Below the pieces are notes generated by a model, which was not told the origin of the DNA, did not search any database, and saw only the letters and a list, made by a program, of their open reading frames with translations. A stretch of 64,000 nucleotides of DNA, taken from contig UQUR01000004.1 of the NCBI GenBank assembly GCA_900544345.1, positions 124,001 through 188,000 of the forward strand. Reading direction: 5' to 3'. Positions within the stretch are counted from its first letter, which is position 1; each line of letters opens with the position of its first letter. This DNA is from an uncultured Sutterella sp. GTDB taxonomy: Bacteria; Pseudomonadota; Gammaproteobacteria; Burkholderiales; Burkholderiaceae_F. A program made the translations under genes and the position numbers. Positions 56,220 to 64,000 of this stretch are shown here, in pieces.

Positions 56220-57404
56220 TTAAGCCTTGTTTGAGGATTCTTTTTTACGGAAGGATCCTCTGACCATTTCAAACTTAAAAAATCGACATTCAAGCGGACC
56301 ATTAAAGATCACGATTTTTCTGGATTCGGATAGCCGCATCTGATTGGGTAACTTACGATCACTAGTGAGCATCCAAGCGGTCCAACCAGAGAACTGCCGT
56401 TTTAGGTTATCTGCGACATTTTTCATCATCGAAGCAACGGTCGCGCTCTTAGGATTAGATTGTTCACCATAAGGGGGATTGGTGACAATGATGCCGTATT
56501 CATGACAAGGGGCAACCTCTCGAGCATCGCATTGGGTAAAAGTTAATCTACCGTCATCGAGCAGAGCCTGTAATCCAGCCCGCTGAGCATTACTTTGAGC
56601 TTTATTGACCACAATGGAAGAAATGTCACTAGCAAAAATTTTCACTTGCGTATGCAGATTAACTTCAGCTTTAGCATCTTCTTTCATTTCATTCCATTCA
56701 TCGCGATCAAAAATATGCAACTTTTCAAAAGCAAATGAACGGTTGAGACCAGGTGCAATGCCGCAAGCAATCTGAGCGGCTTCAATAGCGATTGTGCCCG
56801 AACCGCAAAATGGGTCCTGTAAAGGCTCGTTTGGCTTCCATCCAGAAAGAGCTAAGAGGCCGGCGGCTAAATTTTCTTTTAACGGAGCCTCACCTTTTTC
56901 GACGCGCCAACCTCGTTTAAAGAGTGGCTCACCTGAAAGATTCAGATAAAAGGTGCAAAAACGTTCATTGATAAAGGCATGAATACGCACATCCGGGTTT
57001 GTTTTTTCAATGCTTGGGCGTTTACCGCAACCTTCACGGAAACGGTCACAGATTCCATCTTTGATACGCAGTGTTGTGAAATCTAGGCTTTCAAGCGGCG
57101 AGCGATGAGCTGTGACATCGACTCGAATTTTGGCATCGGCATCAAAAAAGCGCTCCCATGGTAAAACATGGGCCATGTCATAGATGTCGTGACTGTCATA
57201 ATATTGACGAGATGCAATACGCAGCAAAATACGGCTGGCGTAACGGCTTCTTAGGCAGGCAGCCATCGCTAAGGACAAAGGGCCTTCAAAAAGCACCCCT
57301 CCGGCATTTTCTTTAATTTGCTGAGCACCCAGCGTTTTAAGTTCGTTTGCCAAAATAGGTTCAAGCGTGCGAGGGCAAACCGCAAAAAAATGGTAAGAAG
57401 GCAT
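56220..57404 (-). CDS. rlmL: 23S rRNA (guanine-2445-N2)-methyltransferase, RlmL-type
   Basis: 394 residues: an N-terminal THUMP domain (about 50-155) that binds RNA and a Rossmann-type methyltransferase domain with DPFCGSGTIAIEAA (about 198-211, SAM binding) and the N6/N2 base-methylation motif NPPYGE (about 303-308). It corresponds to the N-terminal half of the fused E. coli RlmKL; the stand-alone form is usual in betaproteobacteria. It begins five bases after holA stops and ends the leuS-lptE-holA-rlmL series. Confidence 0.9.
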   Translation of the reverse strand: MPSYHFFAVCPRTLEPILANELKTLGAQQIKENAGGVLFEGPLSLAMAACLRSRYASRILLRIASRQYYDSHDIYDMAHVLPWERFFDADAKIRVDVTAHRSPLESLDFTTLRIKDGICDRFREGCGKRPSIEKTNPDVRIHAFINERFCTFYLNLSGEPLFKRGWRVEKGEAPLKENLAAGLLALSGWKPNEPLQDPFCGSGTIAIEAAQIACGIAPGLNRSFAFEKLHIFDRDEWNEMKEDAKAEVNLHTQVKIFASDISSIVVNKAQSNAQRAGLQALLDDGRLTFTQCDAREVAPCHEYGIIVTNPPYGEQSNPKSATVASMMKNVADNLKRQFSGWTAWMLTSDRKLPNQMRLSESRKIVIFNGPLECRFFKFEMVRGSFRKKESSNKA

Positions 57405-57409
57405 AACGA

Positions 57410-58423
57410 TTATTTCCTATTGGAGGCGTGTGCGAGAAAAACACATAAAGTTTTCAGCTCAGACCAAACATCATCACGATTGTGTACAGTAAGGCCTTTT
57501 GCCAACCGATCAAGGTCGGCGCAGCGGCCGAGCATATTAGCAATTTTTGCTGGGGTTGAGCGTTTGGCCAGTTGAGTTGTGAGAGCACGAGTCGATGGCA
57601 TGATAGGAGCCATCCGGTCAATAGTTAATGCCAGCGTATCGCGTAAAAAACTTGTTAAACGCATCAGAATCAAGGGCATAGGTTCATCTTCAGACTGCAT
57701 GCCGGCAACGGTGCGAGCAGTACGAGCAACATCAGCCTGCGCAATAGCTTCTAAAAGATCTTCTACGCTGTAACGTGAGACATTCATGACGCAGTCTTCA
57801 ACTTCTTTTACAGTCAGCTCTTTGCCTGGATAAAGAAGCTCGAGTTTCATTAGTTCTTGTTTAGCAGCCATTAGGTTGCCTTCGGTTTGCTCTGCAAAAA
57901 ATGACAGTGCTTGTTCCTGCATACTTTGTCCTTGTTTTTGCAGTCGCAGCCTGATCCAGGCAGGGTATTGCGCTCTGGAAATAGGTTGACAGGAAACAAC
58001 ATGACCACAGGCTGCCAGTGCCTTAAACCAAGTGGCTTTTTGCGTGGAGTAATCCGTTTGTGTTAAGTGGATTACTGTTACAGTCGAGTCAATTTGAGGA
58101 ACAAGCTGAGCAAACTGCGCAAGTACTTTTGCGCCTTTAACACCGGGGCCAGAAGATAAAAATCTTAATTCAATAATTTTTTTATCATCAAAAAGCGATA
58201 CAGAACTCACTGCATCTATTAAAGGTGACCAGTCGCTTGTGGAGTTGAGAGCTAAAACTACTCGTTCGCTATAGCCTAAGTCCTTGGCTGCTTTTCTTAA
58301 TAAATCGCCAGCTTCCAGGGCTAGGAGCGGCTCTTCGCCCAAAATGATCCAAAGCGGTGACAAAACGCCCTGAGCGCGCTCGCGCTCAATGACCTTAACG
58401 AGTTCTTCACTTCTAATATTCAT
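57410..58423 (-). CDS. holA: DNA polymerase III delta subunit
   Basis: Clamp-loader wrench that opens the beta sliding clamp. 337 residues with the family features PLWIILGEEPLLALEAGDLLR (about 22-42), LRFLSSGPGVKGAK (about 86-99) and the C-terminal collar domain. Overlaps the lptE gene by 11 bases, as commonly seen for the leuS-lptE-holA order in proteobacteria. Confidence 0.94.
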   Translation of the reverse strand: MNIRSEELVKVIERERAQGVLSPLWIILGEEPLLALEAGDLLRKAAKDLGYSERVVLALNSTSDWSPLIDAVSSVSLFDDKKIIELRFLSSGPGVKGAKVLAQFAQLVPQIDSTVTVIHLTQTDYSTQKATWFKALAACGHVVSCQPISRAQYPAWIRLRLQKQGQSMQEQALSFFAEQTEGNLMAAKQELMKLELLYPGKELTVKEVEDCVMNVSRYSVEDLLEAIAQADVARTARTVAGMQSEDEPMPLILMRLTSFLRDTLALTIDRMAPIMPSTRALTTQLAKRSTPAKIANMLGRCADLDRLAKGLTVHNRDDVWSELKTLCVFLAHASNRK

Positions 58424-58928
58424 CCGTGATGGCTTCGACGGTGGTTAGACGACTAAGTAGCTGGGAAATCAAGTCCTGTTGCATTTCGTTGTAAAGCACG
58501 TTTTCTTCTGCGGAACGCGATAAGTACTCATCATCGTTATAGTACATATTGCGAGAGGCAGAGAAAGTTGTGGGCGGGAAGAATTCGTTTCCGTCAGGAT
58601 CAACGAGACGGAAAGTCATATTGAGCGTGAGCTCATACTCTCTGGCTTCGCCTTCCATGTTCAGAGAAACCACTTCACGATGCCTTCCTGATGAAAGCAA
58701 TTCCAATATAGCCTGAGCACCTTCGGCTTCTGGTAACACTTTAACATTGGTAGAGGCAGCAATCATTCGTCTGATATCAGCAGCCACCTTATTGTTGACA
58801 GGCATATTAACGTAAAGAGTGTCGAAAGGTAGCGTTACATGTCCGCGTAAATGCCACCCGCATCCGCTTGCCATGATGGTTGAAAGAGCAAGCGCAGAGA
58901 AAAGAAACGAACGTCGGGCCAAAGCCAT
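58413..58928 (-). CDS. lptE: LPS-assembly lipoprotein LptE
   Basis: Outer-membrane lipoprotein that plugs LptD and helps insert lipopolysaccharide. 171 residues with a signal peptide whose lipobox ends at Cys23 (ASGC), then the family opening GWHLRGHVTLPFDTLYVNMP. A second landmark is YELTLNMTFRLVDPDG (about 95-110). Shows that the cell is a Gram-negative with LPS. Upstream of holA, downstream of leuS. Confidence 0.94.
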   Translation of the reverse strand: MALARRSFLFSALALSTIMASGCGWHLRGHVTLPFDTLYVNMPVNNKVAADIRRMIAASTNVKVLPEAEGAQAILELLSSGRHREVVSLNMEGEAREYELTLNMTFRLVDPDGNEFFPPTTFSASRNMYYNDDEYLSRSAEENVLYNEMQQDLISQLLSRLTTVEAITDEY

Positions 58929-58981
58929 GATTGAAATTCCAATAAATGAATGGTTGTCAGGACAATGGGTCCATTATAGGG

Positions 58982-59013
58982 CAAAAATCCCAAAGCTTTT
59001 GGAAAGCTTTGGG
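58982..59013 (-). terminator. Intrinsic terminator after leuS
   Basis: Eleven-pair stem CCCAAAGCTTT (58989-58999) / AAAGCTTTGGG (59003-59013), followed by ATTTTTG on the minus strand. lptE, 54 bases downstream, has its own modest ribosome-binding site. Confidence 0.88.
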
Positions 59014-59039
59014 ACTTTAATTTGAGGCATTATGCTGAA

Positions 59040-61676
59040 TTAAGCAGCCACAATATTCACTAGTTTCTTCGGCACGATGATGATTTTTCGAATAGTCTTG
59101 CCGTCAGTGAATTTCTTCACATTTTCATTGGCTAATGCAGCCTGCTCGATTTCCTCCTTTGTAGCCTGAGCCGCAACAGTCACCGAGCCGCGTAACTTGC
59201 CGTTAACTTGGACGACAAGCGTCATCTCGTCGGCAATGAGAGCCTTTTCATCAACCTCAGGCCAAGGAGCATCCAAAATGCTGCCGAGTTCGGCCTCAAA
59301 ATGCAGATCCTGCCACAGTTGTGTCGTGATATGCGGTGCAATTGGGTAGAGCGTACGAATGAGGATGCTTGCACATTCTTTCAAAACCGCATCAGCAACC
59401 GCACCTGAGCCGACTTTGGCACTCTCAAGCGTATTGAGCATTTTCATCGTCGCAGAGACAACTGTGTTGTACTGCATACGATCGATGTCCGAAGTCGCCT
59501 GTTTGAGAGCCTGATGAATATCGCGGCGCAAGTTCTTTTGCTCGGCGCTTAGAGCATGAGCATCAACTTTGGAGGCAGCTGCAATGGTGTCTTTATTCTT
59601 GTAGCACCAATTCCAGAGTCTGCGCAAGAAACGGAAAGTTCCTTCAGCCCCTGAATTACTCCACGCTGCGGACTGATCTGGTGGGCCCGCGAACATTACA
59701 AAACTACGGGCAGTGTCAGCACCAAATTTATCAATAATGGTCTTCGGTTCGACAACATTATTCTTGGATTTACTCATCTTTTCGACGCCGCCCATAGTGA
59801 CAGGCAAACCGTCATCTTTGGCAATGGCACGAAGCGGACGAGCTTTTTCATCATAGAAAATTTCAATTTCATCAGGGTAGTACCAACGTTTCTTGCCGTC
59901 GGGCATTTCACGGTAGTAGCACTCAGCAGTCAACATACCCTGAGTGAAAAGGCGGGTGAAGGGTTCGTCAAACTTCACCAAGCCGAGATCACGCATCACT
60001 TTTGTCCAGAAGCGAGCATAGAGTAAGTGAAGCACTGCGTGCTCAATGCCGCCGATATACTGATCAACCGGTGCCCAGTAATCATTGCGTTCGTCAACCA
60101 TGGCTGTGTCACAGTCATGGGAGCAATAACGCATAAAGTACCAGGAAGAGTCGACAAAAGTGTCCATCGTATCGGTTTCACGCGTAGCGTCACCGCCACA
60201 AACCGGGCACTTGCATTTAAGGAAAGACTCACACTTATTTAACGGGTTGCCTGATCCATCAGGAACCAGATCGGTCGGCAATACAACCGGGAGATCTTTT
60301 TCCGGCACAGGCACCGGACCGCAGTGCGGGCAGTTAATGATTGGAATCGGTGTGCCCCAGTAGCGTTGACGACTAATGCCCCAGTCGCGAATACGGAATT
60401 GAGTGCGCTTTTCACCCAAACCTTTGGCTTGGAGAGCTTCAGCAATCTTATCGATGCCCTGATGGACAGTGAGGCCGTCAAACTCTCCAGAATTAACTAA
60501 TTCGGTGGCATCGCTTTTATCGGCATACCATTCCTGCCAGGCTTCAGTTGAATATTCCTTGCCCTGCATGGCGACTACCTGCTTGATAGGCAGACCGTAT
60601 TTTTTTGCAAATGCAAAGTCACGTTCGTCATGAGCAGGTACACCCATGACAGCGCCTTCGCCGTAGCTCATTAAAACGTAATTACCGACCCAAACAGGTA
60701 TGTCTTCACCAGTAATTGGGTGCTTAACGAAAAATCCTGTCGGAACACCTTCTTTTTCACGGGTCGCTAAATCTGCTTCGCTTACTCCGCCTTTAGCGCA
60801 CTCTTGAATAAAGGCTTCAACTTTGGGATTGTCTTTAGCTAAACGCTTAGCTAACGGATGTTCTGCGGCGATCGCTACAAAAGTCACACCCATAAGCGTG
60901 TCGGCGCGCGTTGTAAAGACCTGCAGTTTTTCTTCTTTGCCGTCAATCGTATAAGGGAACGCTAACTTGACACCGACCGATTTTCCGATCCAGTGCTCTT
61001 GCATGCTACGAACCTGTTCAGGCCAACCCTTAAGTGTATCCAGGTCTTTTAACAGTTCATCAGCGTATTGCGTAATGCCAAGGTAGTAGCCGGGAATTTC
61101 GCGCTTTTCAACGACAGCACCAGAGCGCCAACCACGTCCATCAACCACTTGTTCATTAGCCAGAACTGTTTTATCAACAGGGTCCCAGTTCACAATTTGA
61201 GTCTTGCGATAGCAGATGCCTTTTTCAAGCATTTTTAAAAACATCCACTGATTCCAGCGATAGTATTCTGGCGTGCAGGTGGCCACTTCTCTTGACCAGT
61301 CAAATGCAAGACCCAAAGGCTGCATTTGATTTTTCATTTCTGCAATATTGTCAAAAGTCCACTTGGCCGGAGCAATGCCGTGGTTAATAGCCGCATTTTC
61401 AGCAGGAAGACCGAAGGCATCCCAGCCCATCGGTGTCATGACGTTATAGCCCTTCATTCGAAGGTAGCGGTACATCACGTCGTTTAATGTGTAGTTGCGA
61501 ACGTGACCCATGTGCAGTTTTCCGCTAGGATAAGGCAACATGGACAAAACATAAAACTTTGGTTTTTCTTTTCCGTTTTTATCTTTAGCATGTTCGTGAG
61601 CATGGTAAACGTCGGCCTTTTTCCAACCGGCCTGAACCTCTGCTTCAACAACTTGCGGAGAGTAAATTTCACGCAT
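59040..61676 (-). CDS. leuS: Leucyl-tRNA synthetase
   Basis: Class I aminoacyl-tRNA synthetase charging tRNA-Leu. The start at 61676 gives 878 residues opening MREIYSPQVVE, as expected; the longer frame uses a TTG. HIGH motif as HMGH (about residues 52-55), the editing domain in the middle (TLMGVTFVAIAAEHPLA segment), CPHCG/CPVCG zinc-like cysteine pairs near 460-495, and the KMSKS motif near 645. Complete anticodon-binding C-terminus. Confidence 0.98.
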   Translation of the reverse strand: MREIYSPQVVEAEVQAGWKKADVYHAHEHAKDKNGKEKPKFYVLSMLPYPSGKLHMGHVRNYTLNDVMYRYLRMKGYNVMTPMGWDAFGLPAENAAINHGIAPAKWTFDNIAEMKNQMQPLGLAFDWSREVATCTPEYYRWNQWMFLKMLEKGICYRKTQIVNWDPVDKTVLANEQVVDGRGWRSGAVVEKREIPGYYLGITQYADELLKDLDTLKGWPEQVRSMQEHWIGKSVGVKLAFPYTIDGKEEKLQVFTTRADTLMGVTFVAIAAEHPLAKRLAKDNPKVEAFIQECAKGGVSEADLATREKEGVPTGFFVKHPITGEDIPVWVGNYVLMSYGEGAVMGVPAHDERDFAFAKKYGLPIKQVVAMQGKEYSTEAWQEWYADKSDATELVNSGEFDGLTVHQGIDKIAEALQAKGLGEKRTQFRIRDWGISRQRYWGTPIPIINCPHCGPVPVPEKDLPVVLPTDLVPDGSGNPLNKCESFLKCKCPVCGGDATRETDTMDTFVDSSWYFMRYCSHDCDTAMVDERNDYWAPVDQYIGGIEHAVLHLLYARFWTKVMRDLGLVKFDEPFTRLFTQGMLTAECYYREMPDGKKRWYYPDEIEIFYDEKARPLRAIAKDDGLPVTMGGVEKMSKSKNNVVEPKTIIDKFGADTARSFVMFAGPPDQSAAWSNSGAEGTFRFLRRLWNWCYKNKDTIAAASKVDAHALSAEQKNLRRDIHQALKQATSDIDRMQYNTVVSATMKMLNTLESAKVGSGAVADAVLKECASILIRTLYPIAPHITTQLWQDLHFEAELGSILDAPWPEVDEKALIADEMTLVVQVNGKLRGSVTVAAQATKEEIEQAALANENVKKFTDGKTIRKIIIVPKKLVNIVAA

Positions 61677-61796
61677 AGTGCTATCCAATCACAGTTAATT
61701 AAGCGAATTCAAAAAGTATAACGGTTTTGATTACTCTTTTAGGGTTCTTCTATTAAGCCAAATACCCTATAGAAGGACTTTAGAAAGAGGAATTTT

Positions 61797-63167
61797 TTAA
61801 GGTTCTTCTTTATTGTCCCCATATTCTTCAATGTGAATAAGCGTATTGGCAACAATAGCTGTCAACCCGCCGGTAGTAATACCGGAAGCAAAAATATTGC
61901 GCAGCGTTTCCGGAAATTGCGAGAGAATTTCGGGTACCAATTCGACACTCAAACCAAACGAAAAACTTAAGGCAATCACCAAAATAGCCTTTCGGTCTAT
62001 ACGTTGGCTGGCGATAATTCTCATCCCAGCAGCAGCTACCGTTCCGAACATTAAAAGAGTGGCGCCACCTAATACCGGTTCAGGCATCAGGGAGAAAACC
62101 AGGCCGATAGCGGGAAACATACCCAAGAGGACTAAGAAACCAGCAATAAAATAGCCCACGTAGCGGCTTGCTACACCGGTTAATTGAATCATGCCGTTAT
62201 TTTGGGCAAAGATGGAATTAGGGAATGAATTCAATACACCGGCTAACATGGAGTTAAAGCCGTCAGCAAGGATGCCGCCCTGGGCTCGTTTCATAAATTG
62301 TTCGCCGCGGAAGGGTTGGCCAGAAATCATAGAGTTAGCCGTTACATCGCCATAAGCTTCAATAGCAGTAATTAAGTAAACAAGGCCTAATCCGATGATG
62401 GCTCCCCAGTCAAAAGAGATTCCATACTTAAATGGAACGGGGATGTTAAACCCGCCGTAACTTTTTACCGAAGAAAAATCCACCATGCCGAAAAACCAAG
62501 ATACTACATAACCGATCGCAAGACCTATGACAATTGAACTCATGCGCAGGTAACGGTTAGAGCTGCGGTTAAAGAAAATAATGGAAAAAAGGACCAATGC
62601 GGCGATGCCTAAATTTTGAAAGCTACCAAAGGTACCTGCAGCTTTTGCTCCAAAGCCCCCGCCGCAAGCGATAATACCGACTTTAATGAGACTCATACCG
62701 ATGAGTGTCACCACGATGCCAGAGACCAAAGGAGTAATGATCCGACGGGTGTACTTTAAGATGCGGCTCACAAACATTTCAACGGTGGAAGCTACCATGG
62801 TAGCCCCGAAAATAGTTGAGAGTCCTCCGGTTAAACCAGCAGAAATAATTGGGCCGATGAAGGAGAAACTGGTTCCCTGAATGCACAAAAGTCCACAGCC
62901 GATAGGGCCAACAGTGCGACATTGAATGAAGGTAGCAATGCCGGAGACCATCAGCGACATTGAAACCAGATAACCAGTTGTTTCTAAATCCAGTTGCAAT
63001 GCACCGGCAATAATCAGAGGCGGGGTGACGATAGCAACAAAAATAGCCAACATATGCTGCAGAGCAGCAAATAGGGTTTCTTTTAATGGCGGGCGATCTT
63101 CCAAGCCGTAAATTAGCTCGGAAGACTTGGCATCGTAGGAGTGCTCTTCAAGGTTAAGTTCAGCCAC
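61797..63167 (-). CDS. pbuX: Xanthine/uracil permease, NCS2 family
   Basis: Inner-membrane nucleobase:cation symporter. 456 residues from a GTG at 63167 with AAAGGA six bases upstream; the longer frame overlaps xpt. It has about 12-14 helices, and the NCS2 signature appears around QNNGMIQLTGVASRYVGY (about 330-347). Ten bases after xpt, giving an xpt-pbuX pair like that of Bacillus, which argues for xanthine as substrate. Confidence 0.9.
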   Translation of the reverse strand: MAELNLEEHSYDAKSSELIYGLEDRPPLKETLFAALQHMLAIFVAIVTPPLIIAGALQLDLETTGYLVSMSLMVSGIATFIQCRTVGPIGCGLLCIQGTSFSFIGPIISAGLTGGLSTIFGATMVASTVEMFVSRILKYTRRIITPLVSGIVVTLIGMSLIKVGIIACGGGFGAKAAGTFGSFQNLGIAALVLFSIIFFNRSSNRYLRMSSIVIGLAIGYVVSWFFGMVDFSSVKSYGGFNIPVPFKYGISFDWGAIIGLGLVYLITAIEAYGDVTANSMISGQPFRGEQFMKRAQGGILADGFNSMLAGVLNSFPNSIFAQNNGMIQLTGVASRYVGYFIAGFLVLLGMFPAIGLVFSLMPEPVLGGATLLMFGTVAAAGMRIIASQRIDRKAILVIALSFSFGLSVELVPEILSQFPETLRNIFASGITTGGLTAIVANTLIHIEEYGDNKEEP

Positions 63168-63177
63168 TTTGATTCCT

Positions 63178-63744
63178 TTAACGAAGGGTGATCTTATTGT
63201 TGTCAAGACTGTCAATGATGGCCAGAGACTCTACGTGAATGCCAAGTTTACGCAGTTCGTTACCGCCGGCTTGAAACCCTTTTTCGATGAGAAAACCCAT
63301 TCCAACTAATTCGGCTCCGGCCTGATTGACAAGGTCCAAAATACCTTTGGCAGCATTGCCGTTGGCTAAGAAATCGTCAATAAAGAGCACTTTGTCACCA
63401 GGGCATAGGTAGTCTTTGCTGACGCATACATCGTACGTTCTGTTTTTCGTAAAAGAAAACACTTTTGTAGCCAACATATTGTCCATTGTGCTGGGTACTT
63501 TTTTCTTGGCAAAGACAACAGGCAGCTCTAGCAGATATCCCACCATAATGGCAGGGGCGATGCCGCTTGCTTCAATGGTGAGGATTTTATTTATATCCGT
63601 GCTTGCAAAACGACGTACGAATTCAACGGCCATGGATTTCATCAGAATCGGATCCATCTGATGGTTAATGAAATTGTCCACTTTAAGAATGCCGCCATCG
63701 AGACATTTACCATCATTGAGGATACGTTCTTTGAGTGCCTTCAT
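63178..63744 (-). CDS. xpt: Xanthine phosphoribosyltransferase
   Basis: Converts xanthine and PRPP to XMP in purine salvage. 188 residues from the ATG at 63744 (MKALKERIL), with ASGIAPAIMVGYLLELPVVFAKKK (about 58-81) and the PRPP loop VLFIDDFLANGNAAKG (about 119-134). The translation start is debatable: strong Shine-Dalgarno-like sequences (AAGGAG and GGAGGTGAT) lie 30-45 bases upstream and would suit a GTG start at 63774, adding ten residues. Operon with pbuX. Confidence 0.94.
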   Translation of the reverse strand: MKALKERILNDGKCLDGGILKVDNFINHQMDPILMKSMAVEFVRRFASTDINKILTIEASGIAPAIMVGYLLELPVVFAKKKVPSTMDNMLATKVFSFTKNRTYDVCVSKDYLCPGDKVLFIDDFLANGNAAKGILDLVNQAGAELVGMGFLIEKGFQAGGNELRKLGIHVESLAIIDSLDNNKITLR

Positions 63745-63882
63745 AATTTCCACGGTACGGAAAACGATAATCACCTCCGCACCGTCTCCTTTAGAAAAAT
63801 GGGTTTTAGCCTAAGTACTCGCAAGTCCAATCCAGAAAATGGAAAGAAATCACTATCTTGCAGAGCAACAAGAGAATGCGGA

Positions 63883-63888
63883 ATTATA
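63883..63888 (-). promoter_or_regulatory. -10 element of a probable xpt promoter
   Basis: Consensus TATAAT on the minus strand; no recognisable -35. Transcription from here would give a leader of about 130 bases before xpt. I see no known purine riboswitch motif in that leader. Confidence 0.45.
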
Positions 63889-63950
63889 CGGCTAAAGAAA
63901 AATTAGAGCTTTTGAGTGCTATTTAATTAGCGAAACATTTCTCATTAATG

Positions 63951-64000
63951 CTAGAGTTCTTCAATAGTGTTCATAAGGTGCTCTTTGGCCCAGTGTGAGC
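63951..64000 (-). CDS. C-terminal end of a gene cut by the right edge
   Basis: The minus strand reads SHWAKEHLMNTIEEL followed by TAG (63951-63953). The composition looks like a genuine amphipathic C-terminal helix, and an upstream gene on the same strand is expected before the xpt promoter. Too short to identify. Confidence 0.45.
   Translation of the reverse strand, partial: SHWAKEHLMNTIEEL

Noticed and set aside
1..64000. CRISPR array, prophage or insertion sequence
   Set aside because: No spaced direct repeats, transposase, integrase or phage structural genes were found in either strand.

Overview
The window looks like chromosomal DNA of a host-associated, largely anaerobic betaproteobacterium of the order Burkholderiales, most likely family Sutterellaceae (Parasutterella/Turicimonas-like). 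This is inferred from beta-type housekeeping order and protein sequences, moderate GC, a Wolinella-type fumarate reductase cytochrome b, an [FeFe]-hydrogenase joined to rubrerythrin, a menaquinone-type Fe-S oxidoreductase, and DcuC and M20 peptidase genes. No phage, IS element, integrase or CRISPR array was seen. Most genes lie on the minus strand.

Region by region. 1-8860 (minus): uvrA-like, yebC, purD, nadD, rsfS, rlmH, maf, gmk, rpoZ, spoT (cut by the left edge). 8924-13241: an AbgA-like M20 hydrolase, a DcuC-family carrier and a divergent N-carbamoyl-amino-acid hydrolase-like gene. 13257-16888: orphan NarL-type regulator, DUF4156 lipoprotein, frdC without frdAB, upp, LapA-like protein. 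16891-21309: metNI, tRNA-Thr, EVE-domain gene, a region that folds as 6S RNA, uppP, trmB, tRNA-Gly. 21377-25321: mscL, the hydrogenase-rubrerythrin fusion, a 54-residue membrane protein gene not visible to a 60-residue ORF cut-off, and fbp. 25342-32841: pepN, purB, a Spy-like periplasmic protein with a terminator in its leader, and a coupled operon DUF72 - cyclase - thioesterase. 32848-42544 (minus): tsaE-amiC, fba, dgkA, purC, then purE-purK-sua5-rluF-eamA-murI. 42688-49998: three tRNA-Lys genes, recA-recX, folD, a FixL/FixJ-type two-component pair, rpiA and yggX. 50089-64000: hrpA, an EMO-like membrane Fe-S oxidoreductase, then minus-strand leuS-lptE-holA-rlmL and xpt-pbuX.

The most interesting locus is 21973-24021. 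A monomeric [FeFe]-hydrogenase runs in frame, without a stop codon, into a rubredoxin-rubrerythrin-rubredoxin protein. The linker is encoded by what reads as a perfect Shine-Dalgarno sequence, eight bases before an ATG that would start the free rubrerythrin. The gene could therefore make both a fusion (H2-driven peroxide reduction is a natural hypothesis) and a free rubrerythrin. Its promoter carries an inverted repeat straddling the -35 box.

A second cross-cutting observation is that rlmH, nadD, trmB and dgkA begin 0 to 10 bases after the U-run of an upstream intrinsic terminator and have no recognisable ribosome-binding site. Metabolically the window combines purine synthesis and salvage (purD, purB, purC, purE, purK, xpt-pbuX, upp), gluconeogenesis and pentose phosphate steps (fba, fbp, rpiA), peptide and amide breakdown, and low-potential electron transfer suited to anaerobic life with oxidative stress defence.
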